From: JADFRG01 sp048054495
Lineage (GTDB): Bacteria; Chloroflexota; Anaerolineae; Anaerolineales; E44-bin32
Direction: 5' to 3'
Assembly: GCA_048054495.1 (NCBI GenBank)
Contig: JBGMQN010000055.1
Location: 1 to 51,104, forward strand
DNA: 51,104 nucleotides
Shown here: piece by piece, positions 42,241 to 49,709 of the stretch
Layout of the letters: the number at the start of each line of letters is the position of its first letter
How positions within the stretch are numbered: the stretch's first letter is position 1
Program-made: the position numbers and the translations under genes
Notes under the pieces: generated by a model
What the model saw: only the letters and a program-made list of their open reading frames with translations
Told to the model about the DNA's origin: nothing
Databases searched by the model: none

Positions 42241-42636
42241 TTATCGTGATCCGCGGTGAGGATGTCCCGATATCTTACTGCACAACGTACCTAGAACTCT
42301 CCGCCCTACAACCGGCGAACAGATCATCCGGTTCTTGGGCATTCAAGGCGGCGGGCTCGCTAATGGCTACGATTTACGTGCGCGGAGTCCGCGTTCCGCA
42401 AGGTTCCTCAACTGCCACGGTCGCCCTTCGGCCCACCACATCATAATTCCATGCGGCCGGCCTAGGCGATACGCAAATGAGCAGGTCTTTGCCTACGCAC
42501 GAATGCGTAGAGACGCAAGCCGTGCAAGCGCTTAACATTGGGGGGGCTCCGGCAGCCCAGTGGGCGCTCGCAGATTTACGCCTGATCGGTGCCATGGTGT
42601 ACTCCTGTGGATCCTCCCTTGTTAGACGCACGCCCA
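42241..42636. other. Non-coding stretch, nothing recognised
   Basis: About 400 bp between the YqhA-like gene and a possible small ORF. I see no convincing reading frame with a ribosome site, no tRNA-like fold and no strong hairpin. It must hold promoters for the divergent genes on either side. A GTAGGCAAAG/ACGCATTCGTGCGTAGG-like cluster near 42490-42520 has weak dyad symmetry only. Confidence 0.5.
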
Positions 42637-42765
42637 ATGCGGAACCTTGAAGCAGAAGTGGATCTATTTATCTTCCAACGGATGGATGGCAATTCGGCCG
42701 CCGACGAGATCGCCGAAGAGCTTTCGCGGACATTTTCAGATACCTATAGCAGAATGGGCGCGTGA
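42637..42765 (+). CDS. Possible small acidic protein, 42 residues
   Basis: The ATG at 42637 opens a 42-residue frame (MRNLEAEVDLFIFQRMDGNS, then AADEIAEELSRTFSDTYSRM and a short end), stopping with TGA at 42763. The composition is that of a real amphipathic, helix-forming protein, and codon use is compatible with the neighbours. No strong ribosome site is seen, and the frame stays open upstream to about 42590, so the start is uncertain. It lies 75 bp before the SHOCT gene. It may be a small partner, or a remnant of a larger protein. Confidence 0.4.
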   Translation: MRNLEAEVDLFIFQRMDGNSAADEIAEELSRTFSDTYSRMGA

Positions 42766-42840
42766 TCGGGTACGGGAAGTGACAGATCATTGTCGCCGTG
42801 CGATCCAAACTTATTCGGGAGAAAAGGAAGGGATAAAAGC

Positions 42841-43308
42841 ATGAGAAGAGGCGGAATGCGAGGCGGACGAGGAATGGCCGCGGGACGGGGGACGCGGCGA
42901 CGCACAAGGCGGCGAATGTATCGGCGGCGGCGACGTCGTCGTCGACGACGAATCTTGATCGGCGGCATGGTCATCGCGGGCGTCGGCTACGGGGCTTACA
43001 AGTTGACCCAGCCGCAAGCCAAGCAAATCGAGCAGGATACGGGCAAGAAGCTCGAGGATCTCGACGAGAAACACATCGAAGATTCTATGGAAAAACTCGG
43101 TATCGAAGCAGAAGAGCCGACTGATGAGGAGATGGCTCAGCTGGACGCCGGAGGTGCCCCTGCCGCAAGTACAGCGGGTGCCCCCGCGGCAAGCTCGTCG
43201 GATCCGTCCTACCTCGATGAGCTCGAGCGCCTTTCGAAGCTGCATGATGATGGCGTGATCACCGATGAAGAGTTCGAGGCCAAGAAAAAGCAGCTTCTGG
43301 GTCTCTAA
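42841..43308 (+). CDS. Arginine-rich membrane-anchored protein with C-terminal SHOCT domain
   Basis: The 155-residue protein has four parts: a Gly/Arg/Met-rich basic N-terminus with ten Arg in a row, one membrane helix (ILIGGMVIAGVGYGAYKL, about 38-57), an acidic segment, and a low-complexity Ala/Gly/Pro/Ser linker. It ends with a SHOCT domain, DELERLSKLHDDGVITDEEF followed by EAKKKQLLGL. SHOCT is a short helical hairpin found at protein ends and proposed to mediate oligomerisation or targeting. The ATG at 42841 follows AAGGAAGGG. A shorter paralogue without SHOCT lies at 41362-41664. Confidence 0.85.
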   Translation: MRRGGMRGGRGMAAGRGTRRRTRRRMYRRRRRRRRRRILIGGMVIAGVGYGAYKLTQPQAKQIEQDTGKKLEDLDEKHIEDSMEKLGIEAEEPTDEEMAQLDAGGAPAASTAGAPAASSSDPSYLDELERLSKLHDDGVITDEEFEAKKKQLLGL

Positions 43309-43379
43309 CTCAGCCCATCTACGTTGTTCGAGCTGCAGACTGAATTAATCCGGCAAGCAAGACGCATGAGGAGAAAGAA

Positions 43380-44162
43380 ATGACAGTAGGTCCGATTCAA
43401 TTGATTGCGATTGGTTTCAAAGATTTTGAGGCAACGGGCGAGATGATGCCCGCGCTCATGGAAGCTCAACACGAGGGAGCGATCCGAATCATCGATGTCC
43501 AGTTTGTATCGAAAGGCGAGGATGGACAAATCACATCCATGGAGATGTCTGGCTTGAGCCCGAACGAGCAGATCGAGTTTGGCGCCACGATTGGCGCATT
43601 ACTTGGCGCAGGTGCTGCGGGCGAAGAAGGAGCCGAGATCGGCGCCATCGAAGGTGCCATGGCGGCAGTTTCGCACAGCTATGGAATGACACTGGATGAT
43701 GTGCAGGCGGTAGCCAACGCGCTGCCGGCGGGAGGAGCCGCCGCCCTGCTGCTCATCGAGCACACCTGGGCGACGAACTTTCGGGACGCGGTGGTGGGCG
43801 CAGGCGGTGAGATGCTGGCGCAAGGCTTCTTGACCCCCAAGACGGTCATGATGATGGGGGCCGAGATCGAGGCCCAGGCCGAAGCCGCTGCGGCGATCGA
43901 GATGTCCGAGATCATTCAGGAAGAGGCTGCTTACCGGGCGTTGTTCGCGGTGGCGCTCTCAGAAGCGATCCAGGAGGAAGCCGCCATGGAGGCGGTTAAG
44001 GCACTTGTAGCGGCCGAAATCATCGAGGAGGTGGCGATGGAGGAAGCCGCGATGGTTGTCGCCTCAGCCTATGTGATCGAGGAAGAAGCTATCGAGCGCG
44101 CTGAAGCGGCGATCGAGATGGCAGATGATATGGAGGCGATGTCCGAGAACGGCTCGTCATAG
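43380..44162 (+). CDS. DUF6325-family protein with a long Ala/Glu-rich helical tail
   Basis: The 260-residue protein's N-terminal half has the DUF6325/DUF1269-type order: IGFKDFEATGEMMPALMEAQ, then IRIIDVQFVSKGEDGQI, then the EFGATIGALLGAGAAGEEGA hydrophobic helix and GGAAALLLIEHTWATNF. The C-terminal ~100 residues are low-complexity Ala/Glu/Met helices with repeated pieces such as EIIQEEAA, AIQEEAAME and IEEVAMEEAA, probably a coiled coil. AGGAG precedes the ATG at 43380. It sits between the SHOCT gene and the metallopeptidase, and a strong terminator follows. The function of the family is unknown. Confidence 0.8.
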   Translation: MTVGPIQLIAIGFKDFEATGEMMPALMEAQHEGAIRIIDVQFVSKGEDGQITSMEMSGLSPNEQIEFGATIGALLGAGAAGEEGAEIGAIEGAMAAVSHSYGMTLDDVQAVANALPAGGAAALLLIEHTWATNFRDAVVGAGGEMLAQGFLTPKTVMMMGAEIEAQAEAAAAIEMSEIIQEEAAYRALFAVALSEAIQEEAAMEAVKALVAAEIIEEVAMEEAAMVVASAYVIEEEAIERAEAAIEMADDMEAMSENGSS

Positions 44163-44230
44163 TTCCGCCATCCCCGACTTGAGCCGCGGAACTGCTGCTC
44201 TAAAGATGAGCATAAGCCCAACACCAGAAA

Positions 44231-44268
44231 AATAAACCCGGTTTCGACTTCGAAACCGGGTTTATTAT
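44231..44268. terminator. Strong bidirectional-type terminator after the DUF6325 gene
   Basis: A perfect 16-bp stem (AATAAACCCGGTTTCG with CGAAACCGGGTTTATT) and a 4-nt loop, with an A-rich flank before and TTATTATT after. This is the most stable hairpin in the window and ends transcription 69 bp after the DUF6325 stop. Confidence 0.9.
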
Positions 44269-44298
44269 TGGCCCCAGCAACGAGCCGGGAGGTTTGAG

Positions 44299-45138
44299 AT
44301 GTTTTTCGGTGGCTTTTATTTAGATCCGCTCTACATCTGGGTATTCCTGATCACGATCTTGATCTCCGGCGCGGCGCAGCTCTACGTGCGCTCGGCGTAC
44401 AAGAAGTGGGGCAAAGTCGCCAACGGCGCGGGCGTGACCGGAATTGAAGCTGGGTACGCGATCGTCAATCGCACCGACCTGGGGGGCAGTGGGCTTGGGA
44501 TCGAGGTTCCGGAGCTCAGGAAACTCAAGGAGCTTCAGGACAAGGGCGTCATAACTGAGCAAGAATACAAGGCCAAGTCCGGGCAGGTCCTGGCCCAAGC
44601 CAGCGATACGGCCGTGAACCGATCCACCATCGGATTCGAGCGCGTGCCCGGGGAGCTCTCGGATCACTACGATCCGCGCACGCACACCGTGCGGCTGTCG
44701 GAAGGTGTGGCGACCAAGAAGTCGGTCGCCGCTATGGCGATTGTTGCGCACGAGCTCGGTCACGCCCAGCAGCACGAGAACAACTCCTTCCTCATCACGA
44801 TGAGGAACGTGCTGGTGCCGGCGGTGCGCTTCAGTCCACAGGTCGCATACATCCTGATCCTGCTCGGGTTCATCTTCAATCTGGTCGGCGCCCTCTGGCT
44901 GGGTATTCTTTTCTACGCGCTGATGGTGGTCTTCTCTGTGCTTACCCTGCCGGTGGAAATCGACGCCAGCCGCAGGGGCGTGCTGCTGCTCCGAGAGTCT
45001 GGTCTGATTCAAGTGGACCAAGATGAGCAGGGCACTCGCAACGTGCTGACCGCGGCTGCCGCAACCTACGTGGCAGCGGCAGTGACCGCCATCCTCACGC
45101 TGCTTTATTACATCACGATCGCCCGCCGGCGCAGATGA
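44299..45138 (+). CDS. YugP-type membrane zinc metallopeptidase with an inserted SHOCT motif
   Basis: The 279-residue protein opens with YLDPLYIWVFLITILISG (helix 1). After this helix comes an exposed domain holding the zinc-binding HELGHAQQHE (His151, Glu152, His155), three helices and the PVEIDASRR segment (Glu220, a probable third ligand). Zn_peptidase_2 relatives are 220-235 residues long. Here about 40 extra residues (70-105) lie between GLGIEVPE and the expected GELSDHYDPRTHTVRLSEG, and they read ELRKLKELQDKGVITEQEY and then KAKSGQVLAQ, a SHOCT hairpin. I know of no such insertion as a standard family feature. The gene is alone after a terminator; GGGAGG precedes the ATG. Confidence 0.88.
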   Translation: MFFGGFYLDPLYIWVFLITILISGAAQLYVRSAYKKWGKVANGAGVTGIEAGYAIVNRTDLGGSGLGIEVPELRKLKELQDKGVITEQEYKAKSGQVLAQASDTAVNRSTIGFERVPGELSDHYDPRTHTVRLSEGVATKKSVAAMAIVAHELGHAQQHENNSFLITMRNVLVPAVRFSPQVAYILILLGFIFNLVGALWLGILFYALMVVFSVLTLPVEIDASRRGVLLLRESGLIQVDQDEQGTRNVLTAAAATYVAAAVTAILTLLYYITIARRRR

Positions 45139-45278
45139 GCAGTACTGTCCCGCAACGAGGATGAGGCAGTGGCATCCGACCCCGCTCCCCATCATCTGAA
45201 CCTACCCTAAGTAGGAGTAACCATGGGGAGCATTTCACTCCCAAAACGCGAAACCCTCGGCGCCAACATCACCTGGCA

Positions 45279-45398
45279 ATGATCGCGGTAATCGTGGTGG
45301 GCGATCTGACGGTAGCCATCTTTGCCGGTGTGCTTCTGTCGCTGGGGATCTTCTTCTTACGAGGCGGCCAGCTCGCAATTGCTGGATACTTGGCTTGA
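45279..45398 (+). pseudogene. Fragment resembling a SulP-type anion transporter helix
   Basis: A 39-residue frame (MIAVIVVGDLTVAIFAGVLL, then SLGIFFLRGG and a short end) contains VVxDLTVAIxxGVLLSLG. This pattern is like the DLTVAIxxGV helix near the end of SulP-family transporters, before their STAS domain. The rest of such a gene is absent and the frame stops at 45396. It is probably a decayed remnant, or a chance similarity of a hydrophobic stretch. It lies 141 bp after the metallopeptidase and 6 bp from the end of the convergent dehydratase operon. Confidence 0.35.
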
Positions 45399-45404
45399 AG
45401 GAAT

Positions 45405-46625
45405 TCAAATAGCGGCTTCCAGCATTTCAACAAATGCCGCAAGCCGATTTGCGACTTGAGCTTCTGAGAACGCGCGTGAATCGCTGTGGTCGGCCTCCAG
45501 CAGCAGGGCCGGGATACCCTCATCACGCAGGATCCGATCCCGCTGATCCATCTGTCCCACAGAATAGGGCTTGCATGATCGGTCCGAATGCAGGATGACC
45601 CCATCCAGTTCGTAATCGCGGATCATGCCGCGCATAGTATCCAGTTTATGACCCGTTCCTCGATTGAGGATCGGGTAGGTATATGCAAGCGCCAGAGAAT
45701 CCATGACCCGCTCTGAATCCAGGTAGGGGGCCAGCTCGCCCCAGGCATTGGTGTAGGTCGACGCCACCAGCGCCACGCCATGCTTGCCCAGGAACTCAGC
45801 CAAATAGCGCAGTCGGTACCAAATCGGAAGGTTGTCCCACAAGATCCGAGCCCGCTCATTCAATACGGCGCCGATGCCTTGTTCGATCCGCTCCTCTACT
45901 TCATTCAGCATAGCCGCGTAGAAATCCACCGTGTCGGGATCTCCGCGCATTTCGACGATGGGAGCCATGTGGATGAATTGATCCATGACGGATATAGGAG
46001 CGGGGCGGTGTCGGTTTCGCTTTAGGATCTCCAGCCACAGCTCCGTCGCCATCTTGCCTAGGCTGGCGACTTCTTCCAGCTTCTGCTGCTCGAGCGGCAC
46101 CTCTGCCACCCTTTCGGCAATCGGAATAGCGGCCTCCAACTGCTGCTTCGCATATTCGAGCGCATGTCCGGTCGCTTCCCCACCATAGACAAACGGGGTA
46201 TCGATGAGGATCAGCGGAACGTCGAAATGCTGCGCAAGGACGCGATACCAGTAGAGCACCGTCTGACAGATGTTTGTGCAGGCCAGCAGGAGATCCGGCG
46301 GGGGAATCCTTCCGACCGGGGTCTTGCCTGAGAGCATGGTCCCGATGTCCGTTCGAGCGTAAGAGCAGATGTCCTGCGAGTAGCCGGCGTCCTCAGCTTC
46401 AGTTGAAATCTCCACCGTCTTTCGTGCCGCTCCACATATGGCGGCATGGTTTTCTGGATAAATTACGAAGAAATCCAACGCCTTGAGGATTTCGACCGGG
46501 GCTCCGGAGGTAACCCAGGCTATTTTATGGTGCCGATCTGCTCGTCGAGCCTTGAGCCAGTGCCCGGCGACAAGCTCCCTGTGGCGGTGAGTAACTTTGA
46601 GAGGCGGGCCGAGCACGTCGCTCAC
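45405..46625 (-). CDS. 2-hydroxyacyl-CoA dehydratase-family subunit (HgdB/BcrB-like), second gene
   Basis: The 406-residue protein has the HGD-D fold signatures ICSYARTDIGTML (Cys87), LLACTNICQTVLYWYRVLA (Cys116, Cys120), RGDPDTVDFYAAML and the C-terminal GVILHSDRSCKPYS. Cys87, Cys116 or Cys120, and the last cysteine would ligate a [4Fe-4S] cluster. Members are the beta or alpha subunits of 2-hydroxyglutaryl-, lactoyl- or phenyllactyl-CoA dehydratase and of benzoyl-CoA reductase. The GTG start overlaps the stop of its partner by 4 bp (GTGA). No ATP-dependent activator (HgdC/BcrA-like) is found in the window, so the enzyme class is firm but the reaction is not. Confidence 0.85.
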   Translation of the reverse strand: MSDVLGPPLKVTHRHRELVAGHWLKARRADRHHKIAWVTSGAPVEILKALDFFVIYPENHAAICGAARKTVEISTEAEDAGYSQDICSYARTDIGTMLSGKTPVGRIPPPDLLLACTNICQTVLYWYRVLAQHFDVPLILIDTPFVYGGEATGHALEYAKQQLEAAIPIAERVAEVPLEQQKLEEVASLGKMATELWLEILKRNRHRPAPISVMDQFIHMAPIVEMRGDPDTVDFYAAMLNEVEERIEQGIGAVLNERARILWDNLPIWYRLRYLAEFLGKHGVALVASTYTNAWGELAPYLDSERVMDSLALAYTYPILNRGTGHKLDTMRGMIRDYELDGVILHSDRSCKPYSVGQMDQRDRILRDEGIPALLLEADHSDSRAFSEAQVANRLAAFVEMLEAAI

Positions 46626-47698
46626 GCGATCATCTCGAAGAATGTCTCCAGGCGCATCAGCGCCTGATCAGAAAGCGGATCGTTCATGTCGATCTCCATG
46701 GTCATCGAGGGAATTCCGGTGCGGTCGAGCTCGTTCCGCAAGGACGGCAGGTCGAATAGTTCCGGCTCACAGAATTTGACATTGTAGAAGATCACGCCCA
46801 TGGCGTCCGTCGAGTGTATCTTTTCCTGCAAGTAATCCATTCGCGATTGGATGGATCTGCCCAGGCTCCAATCTGGCGGCGCATGCAGGATTCGCTCCGC
46901 CATGCGGCGGAAGGGGTCCTCGCTCTCACCCGGTGGATATACCCTTCGTCCGGTGCAAGCTAAGTCGTCCGCGACCACCATTCCGCCGTACTTTGTAATG
47001 GATACCAGCGTCTCCATTGGCTCGGGCACGATTCCTGACAGCAGCACCCCGATCGCCCGCTGTCGTTCGCCGCCCATTCTGATGCGAAGCTGCTCGGCCA
47101 GATCCATGAAGTCCTCAGCGGGCAGGAACTCGCGCGATCGTATCATCCGATAGAAATCGTAGTCCGAAACGTCCAGGCGCCTGCGCTCGGAGTGGAGCTG
47201 AGCCAGGAGTACGTCTGCGGCTTCCTCCCGCCGGATATTCGTCATGAGCTCGGAATCGGAGGGGGAGCGCCGCGTGATCTCTTCCAGGCGGTCATAAATG
47301 CTTCGGAATTCTTTCGCGAGGAACTGGACTCCCTCCGCTCTGTTGGAGCGCGGAAGATAAAACGGGATGACCGGCTGCTTGGGCTGTACGAAATCCAACA
47401 GGAGACTTCCCAACCCCTGCAGAGAATCGCAGGCATGCGGGACAAGAATGAGATCTGCGACCTCGGCGGTGTCGGAGTGCAGGAAGGATAAGGCGTTGCG
47501 AACTATGGAGCAGACATAGGCCTGCACGTGTGCGGTCCCAAATCCAGGATCCACATTGGGTGGCCCCCAGACTTCCATGGGCAAGATGCCGAATGCGCGC
47601 AGGAGCGCGCGCGGATAGTGGATAGGGAGGACCGCCGCCACCATGCCGCCATTTTGTTTAAAGGCGCGGGCGACTTCAGTCCGTCGGGGCAGACTCAC
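46622..47698 (-). CDS. 2-hydroxyacyl-CoA dehydratase-family subunit, first gene
   Basis: The 358-residue partner has AVLPIHYPRALLRAFGILPM and EVWGPP, where family members enter the active site. Conserved cysteines are Cys63 (VCSIVRN), Cys90 (VPHACDSLQGLG) and Cys310-Glu311 (FYNVKFCEPELF). The GTG start at 47698 has no clear ribosome site. Such heterodimers bind one [4Fe-4S] each and are recharged by a one-electron activator. The nearby genes (YugP-like, lipoproteins, DUF1269) are not catabolic, so this pair stands alone. Confidence 0.85.
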   Translation of the reverse strand: MSLPRRTEVARAFKQNGGMVAAVLPIHYPRALLRAFGILPMEVWGPPNVDPGFGTAHVQAYVCSIVRNALSFLHSDTAEVADLILVPHACDSLQGLGSLLLDFVQPKQPVIPFYLPRSNRAEGVQFLAKEFRSIYDRLEEITRRSPSDSELMTNIRREEAADVLLAQLHSERRRLDVSDYDFYRMIRSREFLPAEDFMDLAEQLRIRMGGERQRAIGVLLSGIVPEPMETLVSITKYGGMVVADDLACTGRRVYPPGESEDPFRRMAERILHAPPDWSLGRSIQSRMDYLQEKIHSTDAMGVIFYNVKFCEPELFDLPSLRNELDRTGIPSMTMEIDMNDPLSDQALMRLETFFEMIA

Positions 47699-47839
47699 GA
47701 TGTGACCCGTTTCTTATGTGCTCCAGTCCAAGAGGCGAAGGCTCGACCGCACAACCGGCATATCGAGTTGCATCACAGATGGTTCCGGCCGAGGGCGAAA
47801 TGCGGGAATTACGGCCCAGAGGATGACCCCTCCTCTCCG

Positions 47840-48235
47840 CTAAGAGATCGTGAAAGTTGTGGTGGCGTTGTCTACGTTGACGATCAGCGTGTACTCGCCA
47901 GGCGTCAGGTCGTCGGTGTCGAGCAGGATTTCTTCGGTCATATCCGTCAGCACCTGAGCACAAGCCAAACCCTCCGGCCGCGTCGAAGTGATCGTCAACT
48001 GAATCGTGTCGCCTTTAACTTCCTGCTTGCTTCCGCCGTAGGTTGAGCAAGCGTCCGGGTACCATCCCTCGACGACTGCCCAATATTCGCCGTCACGCTC
48101 TTCGACTTCTACGGTCTGAACGAACGCCGCGCCGGTGCCGAGCTCCGCCTCTTGCGGTTCGGCGCTCGACTGGCAACCTGCTGCCAAGAGACCAACAACA
48201 ACAAATGCTCCAAGCAATTTAGGCTGCAATTCCAC
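47840..48235 (-). CDS. Small lipoprotein of unknown function
   Basis: The 131-residue protein has a signal peptide with lipobox LLAAGCQ (Cys at 21) and a beta-rich body (VQTVEVEERDGEYWAVVEGW, TIQLTITSTRP, GEYTLIVNVDNATTTFTIS). Two cysteines (in DACSTYGG and GLACAQV) may form a disulfide. I do not recognise the family; the fold may be Ig-like. The frame begins with GTG at 48235, but the TTG at 48229 has AGGGAG at better spacing, so the start is uncertain by two codons. It lies alone, 141 bp upstream of the dehydratase pair on the same strand. Confidence 0.7.
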   Translation of the reverse strand: MELQPKLLGAFVVVGLLAAGCQSSAEPQEAELGTGAAFVQTVEVEERDGEYWAVVEGWYPDACSTYGGSKQEVKGDTIQLTITSTRPEGLACAQVLTDMTEEILLDTDDLTPGEYTLIVNVDNATTTFTIS

Positions 48236-48629
48236 TCTCCCTGTAATTCGATCCCTCGCTCTTCAAAATGATCCGCTGAGATATTCTCGCGCCGGCGCAC
48301 TTGGCCTGAGACCTCAAACGAGTGTTCTTCTCCATCTCACTGCCCGCGCCTTCCGAAACGGGCCCTGCAATTGCCTCAACACTCTCGGGCGCAAGGTCTT
48401 CGGGGGCAACGGCTTCCGCGCAGCCGGACCGCCTAGTACGAGGGGTGCGGTCCAGACAGTGCCTTTGCGCAGCTTCACGATCGTCAGAATATTACCTCGA
48501 GACCGAGCCCCGGGTGCTCCGGCCTACGCCTTATTGCGTACGAATAGATACGCATCCCCTACGATCTTCTTCGCGAGCCCGTATGCCACACTAGCAATTG
48601 AATTCTGCTTCAATATAAAGGAGAAAAGC
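48236..48629. other. Non-coding stretch, nothing recognised
   Basis: About 390 bp between the divergent lipoprotein and DUF1269 genes. One plus-strand frame is open throughout and runs into the DUF1269 gene, but its composition (Arg, Pro and Ser rich) is not protein-like and there is no ribosome site. AAGGAG lies only before the ATG at 48630. It must contain the promoters of both genes. Confidence 0.5.
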
Positions 48630-49136
48630 ATGAATGAAATGACAGGTTATGAGGTATTTGTAGCGGCCTACGCCGACGAGAGTGGAGCGCACAAGGCGCT
48701 GCACACGCTCGAAGAGATGGACAAGTCCGGTTCCATCGAGATCATCGATGCCGCCCTCATCGCCAAAGACATGCAGGGTAAGATCAGCGTCGTTGAGACC
48801 GCCGAGCTCACCCCAAAGAAGGGCGCCGGCAAAGGCGCCATCGTCGGCGTCGTGCTGGGAGTCATCTTTCCCCCGAGCATCATCGCTGGTGCCGTGCTCG
48901 GTGGCACGGTCGGCGCGCTGGTCGGCAAGTTCACCGACAAAGGTCTCTTCGACAACACCGCGCTCAAGGAAGCCGCAGAGGATCTTCCAGAGGGCTCTTC
49001 GGCGATCGTGGCGGTGGTCGAGGACAAGTGGGTCCAGCAGATGGCGACCGCTATCGAAGGCTATAACAAGCTGGCCAACAACGCTCTGGACGCCGAGTTC
49101 GCCGCAGACCTGATGGTGGTCGGCGAGGCGGCGTAG
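48630..49136 (+). CDS. DUF1269-family membrane protein
   Basis: The 168-residue protein has the DUF1269 pattern: an N-terminal ferredoxin-like part (YEVFVAAYADESGAHKALHT, IEIIDAALIAKDMQGKI), a Gly-rich hydrophobic stretch (GAIVGVVLGVIFPPSIIAGA), and SSAIVAVVEDKWVQQM near the end. Members are uncharacterised, though often linked to envelope stress. AAGGAG lies 7 nt before the ATG at 48630. It resembles the N-terminal half of the DUF6325 protein at 43380-44162. A terminator follows. Confidence 0.85.
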   Translation: MNEMTGYEVFVAAYADESGAHKALHTLEEMDKSGSIEIIDAALIAKDMQGKISVVETAELTPKKGAGKGAIVGVVLGVIFPPSIIAGAVLGGTVGALVGKFTDKGLFDNTALKEAAEDLPEGSSAIVAVVEDKWVQQMATAIEGYNKLANNALDAEFAADLMVVGEAA

Positions 49137-49234
49137 TCGCCGCAACAGCAAGAAAGAGTAGGAGTGTAGGTGCGACTGAGCTCGGGTAGCTTGGGTCAAG
49201 CATCGACGCTCGCGCAAGACGCAAGTTAGAACCA

Positions 49235-49275
49235 AGGACTGGCGGCCTTATAATGGCCGCCAGTCCTGTTCTATT
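49235..49275 (+). terminator. Rho-independent-type terminator after the DUF1269 gene
   Basis: AGGACTGGCGGCC (49235-49247) and GGCCGCCAGTCCT (49255-49267) form a perfect 13-bp stem with the 7-nt loop TTATAAT, followed by GTTCTATT. It ends the DUF1269 transcript and precedes the next small membrane-protein gene. Confidence 0.85.
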
Positions 49276-49302
49276 CCGCGCGATCAGGATACAGGAGGAG
49301 AG

Positions 49303-49596
49303 ATGTTTGGCCTTATCTTCTTAGTCACGGCCTTGGCCGCCCCCCGCTTGGTGCTCCTATTTATTTGGATCCTTACCAATTTCGTCCAGCTCGCCTATGG
49401 CAGTGTTTTGGTGCCGATCCTGGGCTTCTTCTTTCTGCCGACGACCACACTGGTGTATGCGCTAGCAGCACCCGGAGGTCCGGGAACCCTGGGCTGGATC
49501 CTGGTTGTTACCGCTCTGGCATTTGACATCCTTCAATATACAAGCGCATTCGGGTCTCGAGGCTTCTGGGTTCGGACTCCAAAGAAGGCAGGCTGA
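49303..49596 (+). CDS. Small membrane protein of unknown function
   Basis: The 97-residue protein has three or four hydrophobic helices (MFGLIFLVTALAA, LVLLFIWILTNFVQLAYG, LVPILGFFFLPTTTLVYALA, GWILVVTALAFDILQYTSAF) and a basic C-terminus. The order resembles small actinobacterial and chloroflexotal membrane proteins with a PxLGxxFLPxTTLxYA motif, whose role is unknown. AGGAGGAG precedes the ATG, and it starts 36 bp after the terminator of the previous gene. Confidence 0.7.
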   Translation: MFGLIFLVTALAAPRLVLLFIWILTNFVQLAYGSVLVPILGFFFLPTTTLVYALAAPGGPGTLGWILVVTALAFDILQYTSAFGSRGFWVRTPKKAG

Positions 49597-49709
49597 TCAG
49601 GCAATCAAGAGGTTCAGCGCATTTGACATCTAAGGGCCCATAAGTAAGGTTGTTGGGGGAACACATTCTCGGTGAGATCCAATCGGACCAACAACTAAGC
49701 GAGGTTTCT

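Noticed and set aside
48236..48629. Open frame fused in front of the DUF1269 gene
   Set aside because: The composition is unlike protein and the only good ribosome site lies just before 48630.
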